The position numbers and the translations under genes were made by a program. The notes below the pieces were generated by a model. That model searched no databases and had not been told where the DNA came from. It saw only the letters and a program-made list of their open reading frames with translations. DNA of 64,000 nucleotides, taken from positions 23,722-87,721 of IMG/VR virus record IMGVR_UViG_3300025933_000001; one strand, given 5' to 3'. The first letter of the stretch is position 1; every line of letters starts with the position of its first letter. Below, one piece after another: positions 21,370 through 29,394 of this stretch. The DNA comes from a virus.

Positions 21370-21398
21370 TTGAATATTTTATACACGTGGAGTATAAT
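21370..21398 (+). promoter_or_regulatory. Promoter of the HNH gene
   Basis: TTGAAT (21370-21375), 17-base spacer, perfect TATAAT (21393-21398). GGAGG and the HNH start follow within 25 bases, so the nuclease carries its own promoter. Confidence 0.7.
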
Positions 21399-21420
21399 AA
21401 CATCTTTATGGAGGTTAATT

Positions 21421-22071
21421 ATGTTAGTTAACGGTAAAGATGTTACGGAAAAGAAGTGTACAAAATGTGGTGAAGTTAAAAGTATTGATAATTTTAGTCC
21501 TACTAAGAGGTTTGAAGATGGGAGTATCAAATATGTCAGCAGTTGGTGTAATTGGTGTAAAAACGAGACCCAGTTACATAAAAAGGGAGGAAGAGTAAAA
21601 CCAATCCCTGTGGTTACAGATGAGGGGAAAGAATGTTTAGAGTGTCATGTTATAAAATCTTTTGACAATTTTTCTCCTGCAGCAAGAGGTAGGATGGGTG
21701 TTTCTGCTTATTGTAAACCTTGTATGAGTAGTAAGGCACAACGTAAACCTGAGTACAAGGAGAAGAACAGAGAGAGTATGCGAAGTTACCGCAAACGCCA
21801 TCAAGCACGTTGGAGAGCTAAACATCGACTACATCAATTCAAACGTAGGCAGAAAATTGAAGCGACAGACGACGGAACGGTAGACGATGTTGTTCTTGAT
21901 ATTATTTACCGTCTTGTGTACTGTTACTGGTGTCAGAAAGAGACTATTCCTGAGGAAAGAACATTGGAGCATATTAAAGAGCTATCCGAAGGCGGAGAAC
22001 ACACTTTAGATAACGTTGCCATGGCTTGCAGGTCATGCAATTCAGCAAGGAAAGGAAGAACAAAGAAATGA
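21421..22071 (+). CDS. HNH endonuclease with two zinc ribbons
   Basis: 216 residues. Two Cys4 modules (CTKCGEVK...CNWCK and CLECHVIK...CKPCM) precede a basic linker and a C-terminal HNH domain (YCYWC, LEHIKEL, DNVAM, CRSCN). This is the layout of phage homing nucleases. It ends in an ATGA overlap with thyX, so thyX translation is coupled to the insertion. Confidence 0.85.
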   Translation: MLVNGKDVTEKKCTKCGEVKSIDNFSPTKRFEDGSIKYVSSWCNWCKNETQLHKKGGRVKPIPVVTDEGKECLECHVIKSFDNFSPAARGRMGVSAYCKPCMSSKAQRKPEYKEKNRESMRSYRKRHQARWRAKHRLHQFKRRQKIEATDDGTVDDVVLDIIYRLVYCYWCQKETIPEERTLEHIKELSEGGEHTLDNVAMACRSCNSARKGRTKK

Positions 22072-23036
22072 AAGAAATTATTGGCAAGGCAGGCATCTCA
22101 GCTAAGGTAATTTGTGACAGCATTAGCGAAGCAGGGGTACGGCTGATAACCTATGAGATTACCTATCCACGACTGGTACTGAGTGAGGTCAACACCCATA
22201 GGATGCTATCTAAGAACTCTGCGAGTAGCCGTGCTATTCCGTTTGCTAAGATGAAGGAACAGCTTACGGGGAAGCCTGTACGGTTTGGGCAAGCTAATCC
22301 GGGTATGCAAGATAAAGGGGAAGATTATGATGGCGTTGTAGCACACCCACGAGATAAGACAATTTTAATGACTCCTCAAGAAGCTTGGGAGAAAGCTAAA
22401 GAAGATGCTGTAGGTTGGTCTGAGGCTTATTACAATGCTGGATTTCACAAACAAGTTTTTAATAGATTAAGTGAAACATTCCAGATGATGAAAACTGTAC
22501 TGACAGGCACAGAGCTTGAGAATTACTTCTGGCTTAGAAATCACGATGCTGCTGATCCGTCAATTTCAGAACTCGCTCGTTGCATGTGGGAAGCTAGAGA
22601 AGATAGTAAGCCTAGGTTGTTGAAAGCTGGTGAGTGGCATTTGCCTTATATCACCACTTATCGACATAATGATGAGATTGTCTACTACATTCTTGACGAA
22701 AAGAACCACAAAGTAGAATTATTTTTAGAAGACGCCATCAAAGTAAGTTGTGCTCGATCTGCCGCAGTTTCCTTCAGGAACACAGATTACGGTGTAGAGA
22801 AATCTCGTGAAGTGTTTGAAAGATTAGTAGGGGATGATCGTAAGCATGGTTCTGCCACAGAACACGTAGCAACGCCCTTAGCGTCAGAATTTGATGGAGA
22901 GTTCCCTTATGGGGCAACACATAAAGACAGGAATGGAGACTTCTGGTCCGGGAATTTCATGGGTTGGTTGCAATACAGGCAGACTATAAAAGGACACAAC
23001 TATGCAAGAAAAGTCATCGATGTTGGATCAGCTTAA
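22068..23036 (+). CDS. thyX: Flavin-dependent thymidylate synthase
   Basis: 322 residues. VNTHRMLSKNSASSRAIPF is the ThyX signature region (RHRxxSxNxxSxR variant with Thr for the first Arg). The GSATEHVATPL segment and the late RHN-type residues fit the long phage form. ThyX methylates dUMP to dTMP using methylene-tetrahydrofolate and FADH2. It works with NrdA/NrdB downstream to raise dTTP. ATG 22068 is chosen (AAGGAAG upstream). Its 3' end overlaps a nuclease remnant. Confidence 0.85.
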   Translation: MKEIIGKAGISAKVICDSISEAGVRLITYEITYPRLVLSEVNTHRMLSKNSASSRAIPFAKMKEQLTGKPVRFGQANPGMQDKGEDYDGVVAHPRDKTILMTPQEAWEKAKEDAVGWSEAYYNAGFHKQVFNRLSETFQMMKTVLTGTELENYFWLRNHDAADPSISELARCMWEAREDSKPRLLKAGEWHLPYITTYRHNDEIVYYILDEKNHKVELFLEDAIKVSCARSAAVSFRNTDYGVEKSREVFERLVGDDRKHGSATEHVATPLASEFDGEFPYGATHKDRNGDFWSGNFMGWLQYRQTIKGHNYARKVIDVGSA

Positions 23037-23094
23037 AGAGACATTCTACTATGATGAGACAAGTCCAAGCGGGTTAAGGTGGAAAGACGATTGA
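23002..23094 (+). pseudogene. Remnant of a homing endonuclease N-terminus
   Basis: 30 codons overlapping the thyX end in another frame. LKETFYYDETSPSGLRWK is the typical first strand of HNH/AP2 phage homing nucleases (LxxxFxYDxxxGxLRWK), but a stop follows two codons later and no HNH part exists. A leftover of a lost or partly deleted insertion. Confidence 0.5.
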
Positions 23095-23104
23095 TGCAGA
23101 GGGT

Positions 23105-23305
23105 ATGAAGTATGCGGAGATGTACCTAGCAAAATATGATGGTGCTATAGGTACTGCAATTCGTCGTAAATTAGATGGTAAAGATGAGGTGTTGTGGTTC
23201 ACTGGAGAGGGAAGTATTACGTCTATGAGTATTCAATATTTCTCTGCATACTACACAATTATTCGTCCCTACCAGCCCGGTGAACAACTGATTATTACAA
23301 GATAA
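23105..23305 (+). CDS. Hypothetical protein
   Basis: 66 residues, SH3-like alternating beta pattern. No family recognised. Confidence 0.6.
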   Translation: MKYAEMYLAKYDGAIGTAIRRKLDGKDEVLWFTGEGSITSMSIQYFSAYYTIIRPYQPGEQLIITR

Positions 23306-23315
23306 GGAGCTTAAC

Positions 23316-23498
23316 GTGAATGTTAAAAGGTACGATACAGATGATTCACTACATGGAGCATTTATGACTGAACGTATTGACGGAGATTATGTTTCTTACA
23401 ATGACTATCTCGATTTGCATGATGAGCTTATTGATACACAACTGGAGCTAAGACGGTTGAGAGAAGTTATCAAGAATGTTTATCTTGAGTATTGTTAA
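23316..23498 (+). CDS. Hypothetical protein
   Basis: 60 residues with GTG start after AAGGAG. Acidic, ends in a helix (LIDTQLELRRLREVIK). No family. Confidence 0.55.
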   Translation: MNVKRYDTDDSLHGAFMTERIDGDYVSYNDYLDLHDELIDTQLELRRLREVIKNVYLEYC

Positions 23499-23501
23499 GA
23501 T

Positions 23502-23732
23502 ATGAAAACATACCAAGAAATACTTGATGAAGTATTCTTGCAAATGCAACAATGTCGTACAACACCGACAAGATTGTACGTGAGCGAGGATATTGAAAAT
23601 ATTATCACGGACTATGCAAGAAAGCACTGTATATATCCATCATACTTAGCAGAATATTGTGTGGTTCAGAAGGTGTACGGATTAACTATGTATGTAGTTA
23701 AAGATGAAACTAATCATGTAAAGGTTTGCTAA
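23502..23732 (+). CDS. Hypothetical protein
   Basis: 76 residues. No family; ends a base before the next start. Mixed alpha/beta composition. Confidence 0.55.
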   Translation: MKTYQEILDEVFLQMQQCRTTPTRLYVSEDIENIITDYARKHCIYPSYLAEYCVVQKVYGLTMYVVKDETNHVKVC

Positions 23733-23733
23733 C

Positions 23734-23973
23734 ATGGAACAACTAAAAGGATTATATTTCTTCTTGATGTCTGAGGGAGAATATTCAGATTATGGTGTTA
23801 ATGCTTTGTACGTATCTGATAAACCAATCACAGAGGAAGATTGGCATAACTTCTGCACAGCAGAGTCTGAGTTTAGAGAGAAGGTAGGAAAGCAGACTGT
23901 TACGGCAGCCTACTCTCCTTATGTACCGAGAATGGCAAAAGAAACGAGGTTCTTACGAAGAAATGTTTGCTAA
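23734..23973 (+). CDS. Hypothetical phage protein, possibly frameshifted
   Basis: 79 residues as read. LYFFLMSEGEYSDYGVNALY is the opening of a familiar phage protein of unknown function. Related proteins, as I recall, end in a DYxELW-type motif; that motif is present here in the +1 frame (23921-24025), suggesting a one-base disruption or a +1 frameshift near 23920-23965. Confidence 0.55.
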   Translation: MEQLKGLYFFLMSEGEYSDYGVNALYVSDKPITEEDWHNFCTAESEFREKVGKQTVTAAYSPYVPRMAKETRFLRRNVC

Positions 23974-24025
23974 GGCTTACAATTTGACGAAAGTGGATTA
24001 TCAAGAGTTGTGGTTTAATTATTGA
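23921..24025 (+). CDS. Small frame carrying a DYQELW ending
   Basis: 34 codons, ATG 23921 with no ribosome site. REWQKKRGSYEEMFAKAYNL followed by DYQELWFNY reads like the C-terminus of the preceding protein rather than an independent gene. It overlaps that gene in the +1 frame. Confidence 0.4.
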   Translation: MYREWQKKRGSYEEMFAKAYNLTKVDYQELWFNY

Positions 24026-24033
24026 GGAGAGTA

Positions 24034-25800
24034 ATGGACAACAAGTGGGGTATTGATCTATCTTACGAACATAAAACTCCATGCCCTCGATGCCGTAAGA
24101 ATGGTAGAGACACTTCAGGCAACAATCTACACGTGTACGGTGAGAACAATGGTGCATATTGCTGGTCATGTGAATTCACCATACCAAGCAGGGTGCATCG
24201 TGAAGCTATGGGGTGGGATGATAACGAAGAAGAGGAAGAAGTGAGCACACGAGAAAAGATTACACCAGAAGAAAATACAAAGATTAAATCTTACACAGGG
24301 AACGATTGTAAAGGATGGAGGGGAATCAAGAAGGAGACTAACGCATTCTTCGGGGTACGTTATGAGTACGATGAGGAGACTGGTGAACCTGTTAAGATGT
24401 TTGTACCTACTACAATCAACTACGAGTTGGTAGGATACAAGACACGGACATTTCCTAAAGACTTTACCAATCCTATTGGTATTGTAGGTAAGGACTGTGA
24501 TTTAGTAGGAGAGTTTCGTTTCAAAGACCACACACGCACTTGTCTTATCGTCGGAGGTGAGACGAAGGTATTGTGTGCTTACCAGATGCTCAACGATGAT
24601 CGTCTTAATCGTGGTAAAGAGGATTTTGAGTCTGTAGCAGTAGTAAGTCCTACAGTCGGTGAGAATGGTTGTGCAAAGCAGATTCAAGCACGCTATTCGT
24701 ACTTTGATCGCTTCCAGAAAATCATCATTTGTATGGATGACGACCCCACCGGACAAGAGGCAAACAAAAAGATAGCTAAAGTATTACCAAAAGGTAAGGT
24801 TTATATTATGAAGATGCGGTATAAGGATGCTGACATCTACATTGAGAAAAACGATGAAAAAAGTTTTATCAAGGACTTCTGGAACGCAAAACCTTATACC
24901 CCGGATGGTATTGTTGCTAGTTCGGAGTTAAGTAGTAAGATTCGAGAGGCTGCTTTGATGCCTAAGATTCCGCTACCACCTTTCATGCATAAGTTGCAAA
25001 AGATGATGGCAGGGGGTATACCTCTAAAAGTCATCATTAACCTAGCAAGTGCGAGTGGAACAGGTAAGTCTACTATCGTTGACGAATGCCTTTACTATTG
25101 GATTTTTAACTCTCCTTACCGTATAGGTGTGGTAACTCTTGAGTCAGATTGTGGGCAATGGGGTACAAAGATTCTTAGTAGGCATGTACAACGTAAAATC
25201 GATCTTATCGAGGATACTGAAGAGAAGATGACCTTTCTTGACAGTCCAGAGGTTCTTGAAAAGGAACGTGAGTTGTTCTTCAAAGAAGATGGTACACCTA
25301 GATTCCATCTTATCGAAGAGCGAGACGGCGGAATTGAATCGCTAAAGGAGTTAGTAAACAATCTTATTATTGCATGTGATTGTCAAGTAATCATTCTTGA
25401 TCCTTTGCAAGATATCTTAGATGGTATAAGTAACGAGGAACAGTCTGTGTTTATGCGTTGGATGAAGGGGATGGTTAAAAGCCATGATGTAACCTTTATC
25501 AACGTTAACCATGTACGTAAGAGCAGTGGAAATCAAAAGGCTAATTCTACAGGTGCTGAGATGCATGAAGAAGATATCATGGGGTCTGGGTCGATTCTGA
25601 AAAGTGGAGCTTGTAATCTCCTCTTCACCCGTAATAAAGAGGCTGAAGACGAATTTGAGAAGAATACTACCAAGATGAAGGCTAGTAAGATTCGTTGGAC
25701 AGGCCGGACAGGTGTAGCTGGAGAATACTATTACCACAATGATACGCATACACTGTGGGATAAGGATGATTACTTGATGACACACCCTCAAGAATTCTAA
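24034..25800 (+). CDS. Primase-helicase, T7 gp4-like
   Basis: 588 residues. An N-terminal zinc ribbon (CPRC about 16-19 and CWSC about 42-45), a TOPRIM domain (IVGGETKVL and CMDDDPTGQE) and a RecA-type helicase with P-loop ASGTGKST (about 341-348), DPLQDI as Walker B and INVNHVRK as motif H4. It unwinds the fork and makes primers for the polymerase encoded at 29395. ATG 24034 follows GAGGAG. Confidence 0.9.
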   Translation: MDNKWGIDLSYEHKTPCPRCRKNGRDTSGNNLHVYGENNGAYCWSCEFTIPSRVHREAMGWDDNEEEEEVSTREKITPEENTKIKSYTGNDCKGWRGIKKETNAFFGVRYEYDEETGEPVKMFVPTTINYELVGYKTRTFPKDFTNPIGIVGKDCDLVGEFRFKDHTRTCLIVGGETKVLCAYQMLNDDRLNRGKEDFESVAVVSPTVGENGCAKQIQARYSYFDRFQKIIICMDDDPTGQEANKKIAKVLPKGKVYIMKMRYKDADIYIEKNDEKSFIKDFWNAKPYTPDGIVASSELSSKIREAALMPKIPLPPFMHKLQKMMAGGIPLKVIINLASASGTGKSTIVDECLYYWIFNSPYRIGVVTLESDCGQWGTKILSRHVQRKIDLIEDTEEKMTFLDSPEVLEKERELFFKEDGTPRFHLIEERDGGIESLKELVNNLIIACDCQVIILDPLQDILDGISNEEQSVFMRWMKGMVKSHDVTFINVNHVRKSSGNQKANSTGAEMHEEDIMGSGSILKSGACNLLFTRNKEAEDEFEKNTTKMKASKIRWTGRTGVAGEYYYHNDTHTLWDKDDYLMTHPQEF

Positions 25801-25845
25801 CAACATTACTTACGGTAAGTAGTCCTACTACCTATTTGCTAGAAC

Positions 25846-25873
25846 TTGACATATTAGTGATTCGTGGTATATT
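25846..25873 (+). promoter_or_regulatory. Promoter of the HNH/AP2 gene
   Basis: TTGACA (25846-25851), 16-base spacer, TATATT (25868-25873) with an extended TGG upstream. The start codon lies about 25 bases downstream, again an HNH gene with a private promoter. Confidence 0.65.
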
Positions 25874-25897
25874 ATAGTCTTTAGATAGATAAATAGT

Positions 25898-26491
25898 ATG
25901 CCTACTTACATAAAAGAAGTACCAACAAAGGAGTGGTTGTTAGAACGTTTCTATGTTGAAGGTGGTTTCGTTTACTGGAAGCATAAGACGATTAGTAGAG
26001 GTCGGAAGAGTGAGAGGGGAGGTAAGCGTGTCAATACCTATATCGACGAATGTGGTTATTATAGAATTGGCATTGAACGTAAGACCTACCCTCTTAGTAG
26101 GATTATCTACCAAATGTATTACGGGGATTTAACACCAGAATATGAAGTAGATCATATAGACAGAGATAAGTTAAACAACCACATTACCAACTTACGTAAA
26201 GTGTTGCAGGAGGTTAATAAGAGGAATAAGACTAAGCAAAAGAACGCAGGCTCTGATAACACAGGAGTTTGTCTTAACCGTAAGCACCATCCTGCACCAC
26301 ACCAAGATAAGTACTCTGACTACTACGTAGCAAGATGGTATGATGCAGATGGTGTACTACGAGGTAAGCACTTTAGAATTGATAAACTTGGTGCTGAAGA
26401 AGCATATCGACAAGCTGTTGAATATCGAGCTAAAATGATCGAGCAATTGAATCAACAAGGTCTGAACTATTCAGATACACACGGAACTTAA
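25898..26491 (+). CDS. HNH endonuclease with AP2-like C-terminus
   Basis: 197 residues. The early segment LLERFYVEGGFVYWK is the usual first strand, then EVDHIDRDKLNNHITNLRKV is the HNH core (DH, N, N). The C-terminal half (GVCLNR...YVARWYDADGV...AYRQAVEYR) is an AP2-type DNA-binding domain. It sits between the primase-helicase and downstream genes, a common target for homing nucleases. No clear ribosome site. Confidence 0.85.
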   Translation: MPTYIKEVPTKEWLLERFYVEGGFVYWKHKTISRGRKSERGGKRVNTYIDECGYYRIGIERKTYPLSRIIYQMYYGDLTPEYEVDHIDRDKLNNHITNLRKVLQEVNKRNKTKQKNAGSDNTGVCLNRKHHPAPHQDKYSDYYVARWYDADGVLRGKHFRIDKLGAEEAYRQAVEYRAKMIEQLNQQGLNYSDTHGT

Positions 26492-26503
26492 AGGAGAACC
26501 AAA

Positions 26504-26785
26504 ATGGCAACTAAAAAGCCTAGCGTAGCAACACAACTTAAAGCAGCGAAGAATGAAATTGCATTTCTCGCTAATGAGCTTGCAGCAGTAAAGAAAGCTA
26601 AAGAGAGTGCTGAATCAAACAAAGATTATTATTACAAGGAAAAGACCTCTCTTCAGAAAGAGTTATCAGATATTCACGATCTTATCGATGTGCTAGAAGG
26701 TGCAATTCCTAAGCGTAAGGATGGAGAATATACAGACACTCCTGTAATGCTTCGATTGGCTTCTTGGTTGGCAAATAGGAAATAG
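26504..26785 (+). CDS. Coiled-coil protein
   Basis: 93 residues. A long heptad region (about 10-65) rich in Lys, Ala and Glu. AAAGGAG upstream. Probable structural or scaffold role, no family. Confidence 0.65.
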   Translation: MATKKPSVATQLKAAKNEIAFLANELAAVKKAKESAESNKDYYYKEKTSLQKELSDIHDLIDVLEGAIPKRKDGEYTDTPVMLRLASWLANRK

Positions 26786-26793
26786 GAAACTAA

Positions 26794-27141
26794 ATGACCT
26801 ACAGCCTAAGTAGTGAAATCTCGCAAGATCATCCTAAACAAGAACTCTGGAAGCAACAACGTGAAGAACGAGGATTCGATGACACAGAGCTTTGGAACTT
26901 AGATAGTACAATTGCTCAATTCATTCTCCCTCGATTGAAGAGGTTTAAGGAGATGACAGACAAGTACCCCAACCCTGACTTCAGCAGTATGGAGGAATGG
27001 AATGAAGCTCTTGACAAAATGATTGGTGCGTTTCATTTCATGGTGGAAGAGAAGTATGGCTGTTTTGATGGGCCAATGTTTGAAGATGCTGAAGAGGGGT
27101 TGAGATTGTTTGCTCAGTATTTTGGTAATTTGTGGCTGTGA
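26794..27141 (+). CDS. Conserved phage protein of unknown function
   Basis: 115 residues. LWKQQREERGFDDTELWNLD then TIAQFILPRLKRF is a highly recognisable phage family without a known function, found in many unrelated phages. Fully helical. Confidence 0.75.
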   Translation: MTYSLSSEISQDHPKQELWKQQREERGFDDTELWNLDSTIAQFILPRLKRFKEMTDKYPNPDFSSMEEWNEALDKMIGAFHFMVEEKYGCFDGPMFEDAEEGLRLFAQYFGNLWL

Positions 27142-27154
27142 ATAAGGAGACTAT

Positions 27155-27907
27155 ATGAAGCTAATGAAATTTAAAGTGAAGAACCCAGAGCATTCTGCGG
27201 AGATTCAGAATGCATTGTTTAAGGCTGGATATGATTGGGCATGGCAAGCAAACAAGGGTGAGGTTATGTTTACCGAGTCTCCTTGGTTGTTTGCAGGTAT
27301 AGGTGCAAAATACGATGAAGATGGTAATCCACGACAAAACGCAATAACTAGGGCTGACACAGATGATTGTTATGAATATGAGGATCATGTAGAAATGTTT
27401 GTTGTGGATGGAGAGATTATGAGTAGAGAGCCTAAGTTTAAGGTTGGAGATAGGGTTGTTTGTGTTGACGATGATGATGGTTTTAATAACTACGTAAGAC
27501 TAGATGAAACTTACACTGTTACTAAAGTGGAAGTTGACGACTATGAAACGTATGTTTATCTTGACGGAGTTGGTGATCAGGCATATGACGGATTTGTTGA
27601 ATCTCGATTCGAGCTGGCTAAGAACGATCCAACCATAGGGCGTAGAATCACTGTAGATGAGATGCTAGATAACATTGCTAAGTCTACTCCGGGAGCTACA
27701 CAAACTATTACTACGTTGGTTGATGAGTATATTGAGGAAAACAAAGAACCTATTGGCTTACGTCCTAAGAGTGTTGTAGACAAAGAGCGTATCTTGGAGA
27801 TTTTGCTAGCTATGGGGAGATTTGTAGATGCTGGTAAGGAAGTTCCTTATAAGTGGCGAGATGAGTTGGAAGATTTGTTTATAGAGGAAAATTATGTTAC
27901 CAAATAA
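27155..27907 (+). CDS. Three-part protein with central SH3-like barrel
   Basis: 250 residues. The N-terminal part (residues 1-90, NPEHSAEIQNALFKAGYDWAW) resembles the start of the next protein. The middle (94-155, FKVGDRVVCVDDDDGFNN) is an SH3-like barrel, and the end is helical. The related first modules suggest domain shuffling between these neighbours. Confidence 0.65.
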   Translation: MKLMKFKVKNPEHSAEIQNALFKAGYDWAWQANKGEVMFTESPWLFAGIGAKYDEDGNPRQNAITRADTDDCYEYEDHVEMFVVDGEIMSREPKFKVGDRVVCVDDDDGFNNYVRLDETYTVTKVEVDDYETYVYLDGVGDQAYDGFVESRFELAKNDPTIGRRITVDEMLDNIAKSTPGATQTITTLVDEYIEENKEPIGLRPKSVVDKERILEILLAMGRFVDAGKEVPYKWRDELEDLFIEENYVTK

Positions 27908-28523
27908 ATTTGTTGTGTCTTGGAATGGAGGAGAAGAGTACAGCTCACTGGTGAGCAAGTTGTACAACCTTGGATACAAGTGGCAGGGTTCAAATGATGA
28001 TGTAGCAATGGCCTGTCAAGAAGGTGTGATATATGCTTACGAGGATAAAGTTCTAAACTACACCAGTTTAGACTACTATCTAAGGTATAAGAAGTGGCAT
28101 GAAGACTTCGTTTTCCTTGAATCATTACCAGACATAAGCAATAAAGAAGATAATATGATTAAATCTAAAGAACTTGATCCAAACGGTATTAATCCTAACA
28201 AACCCGGAGCAAAGCTAGATGCTGGTAAAGCTCCTGTACGTCGAGGATTGCTAGAGTATTTCCCTCGTGCTTGTATGGCTGTAGCTCAAGTGAGTGCTTC
28301 AGGAGCTAAGAAGTACACATGGAATGGTTGGGAGTCTGTAGAGAATGGTATTGATCGCTACGGAGATGCTGAAGTAAGGCATATTTGTAAAGCTGTTATT
28401 GAAGGGCCAGTGGATAATGACTTTGGACATTTGCATGCTATGCACGAGGCTTGGGGAGCTTTAGCAAGGCTTGAGCTTATTCTACGTAAGATGGAGGAAG
28501 AAGGTCATGCTAATCTTTACTAA
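27894..28523 (+). CDS. dATP/dGTP diphosphohydrolase-like domain (DUF5664) fusion
   Basis: 209 residues. The first 85 residues are a small phage module like that of the preceding protein. From about 100 on, GAKLDAGKAPVRRGLLEYFP, then GAKKYTWNGWES, RYGDAEVRH and DNDFGHLHAMHEAWGALARL form the DUF5664/dGTP diphosphohydrolase family. Members related to MazZ hydrolyse dGTP to dGMP. Here it may balance dNTP pools together with the MazG-like protein at 41157. The fusion is unusual. Confidence 0.7.
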   Translation: MLPNKFVVSWNGGEEYSSLVSKLYNLGYKWQGSNDDVAMACQEGVIYAYEDKVLNYTSLDYYLRYKKWHEDFVFLESLPDISNKEDNMIKSKELDPNGINPNKPGAKLDAGKAPVRRGLLEYFPRACMAVAQVSASGAKKYTWNGWESVENGIDRYGDAEVRHICKAVIEGPVDNDFGHLHAMHEAWGALARLELILRKMEEEGHANLY

Positions 28524-28677
28524 AATCCTACTCTCCATATTCCTACTATCAGGATTTGGAGCAATCTTTTCAGACATAGTTAAGCACGAGAAAGCTACTA
28601 CTTTCTTCATAATTACTTACATCCTATCTGCTATGTGTCTAGCAGGAGAGGTTATATATTTTATGTGGAAGGCTTGA
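28507..28677 (+). CDS. Small membrane protein
   Basis: 56 residues from ATG 28507 (GGAAGAAGG). Two hydrophobic helices (about 5-20 and 30-52). Overlaps the end of the previous gene by 17 bases. Confidence 0.6.
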   Translation: MLIFTKILLSIFLLSGFGAIFSDIVKHEKATTFFIITYILSAMCLAGEVIYFMWKA

Positions 28678-28678
28678 T

Positions 28679-29155
28679 ATGAAAGAATTAGTAGGAAAAG
28701 TTGTTACTGGTATCTTTGTAAACGAGGATGAAAGTTTTCTTAAATTCGCTACAACAGAAGGGGATATCCTTTATCACGCTGAAGGCGATTGTTGCAGTGA
28801 AACTTGGTTTGCTGACATCATTTTTAGCTATCACGGAGTTTTTGATTCGTCAGGCGTATCAATACTTGTTTCAGAAGTAGAGGTACTTGATATACCAGAG
28901 TGGATGAATGGTTTAGCTACAAAAGATGGGCGATGCAGACAAGAATACGATCAGGTGTACGGCTACAAACTGAAGTTTAAGAGGCGAACGTATTACGGAA
29001 ACGCTGACGAAGATATTGTAATTGTATATCGCAACTCTAGTAATGGATATTATGGCGGAGATTGTGAGTTTATCAAAGACGAGAATCGACACTACTTTAA
29101 AGAACAATTAGATAGTGCAACTTGGACACAAATTACAGATGATTGGAGGGCTTAA
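28679..29155 (+). CDS. DUF7448-type phage protein
   Basis: 158 residues. ELVGKVVTGIFVNEDESFLK followed by YHAEGDCCSETWFADI is the signature of a widespread phage family (DUF7448) of unknown function; the Asp-Cys-Cys centre could bind metal. Confidence 0.7.
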   Translation: MKELVGKVVTGIFVNEDESFLKFATTEGDILYHAEGDCCSETWFADIIFSYHGVFDSSGVSILVSEVEVLDIPEWMNGLATKDGRCRQEYDQVYGYKLKFKRRTYYGNADEDIVIVYRNSSNGYYGGDCEFIKDENRHYFKEQLDSATWTQITDDWRA

Positions 29156-29326
29156 ATGATCTTTACATTTGGCTTTATTACGATGGTAGCATCGTTCTTT
29201 ATCTGGTACGGCATTGGCATGCCTGTAAACACTAAAGTTGCTAAGTTTCTACAGTTTACAGGGGATGTTGGAGTGTTGATGATGGTGATGTCTGTTTGTA
29301 TGGCTATTTGGAAGTATATGCCGTAA
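29156..29326 (+). CDS. Small membrane protein
   Basis: 56 residues, two hydrophobic helices (about 2-20 and 34-54). Starts immediately at the preceding stop. Last gene before a terminator. Confidence 0.55.
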   Translation: MIFTFGFITMVASFFIWYGIGMPVNTKVAKFLQFTGDVGVLMMVMSVCMAIWKYMP

Positions 29327-29341
29327 GGATGTAATAAGCTT

Positions 29342-29379
29342 GCGTAATAGTGCTCTTATGTGGCATTATTACGCTTTTT
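29342..29379 (+). terminator. Rho-independent terminator
   Basis: GCGTAATAGTGC (29342-29353) pairs with GCATTATTACGC (29363-29374), 12 bp with one G-T pair, loop 9 bases, then TTTTT. It lies ahead of the DNA polymerase. Confidence 0.85.
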
Positions 29380-29394
29380 AGTAAAGGGGGAGAA

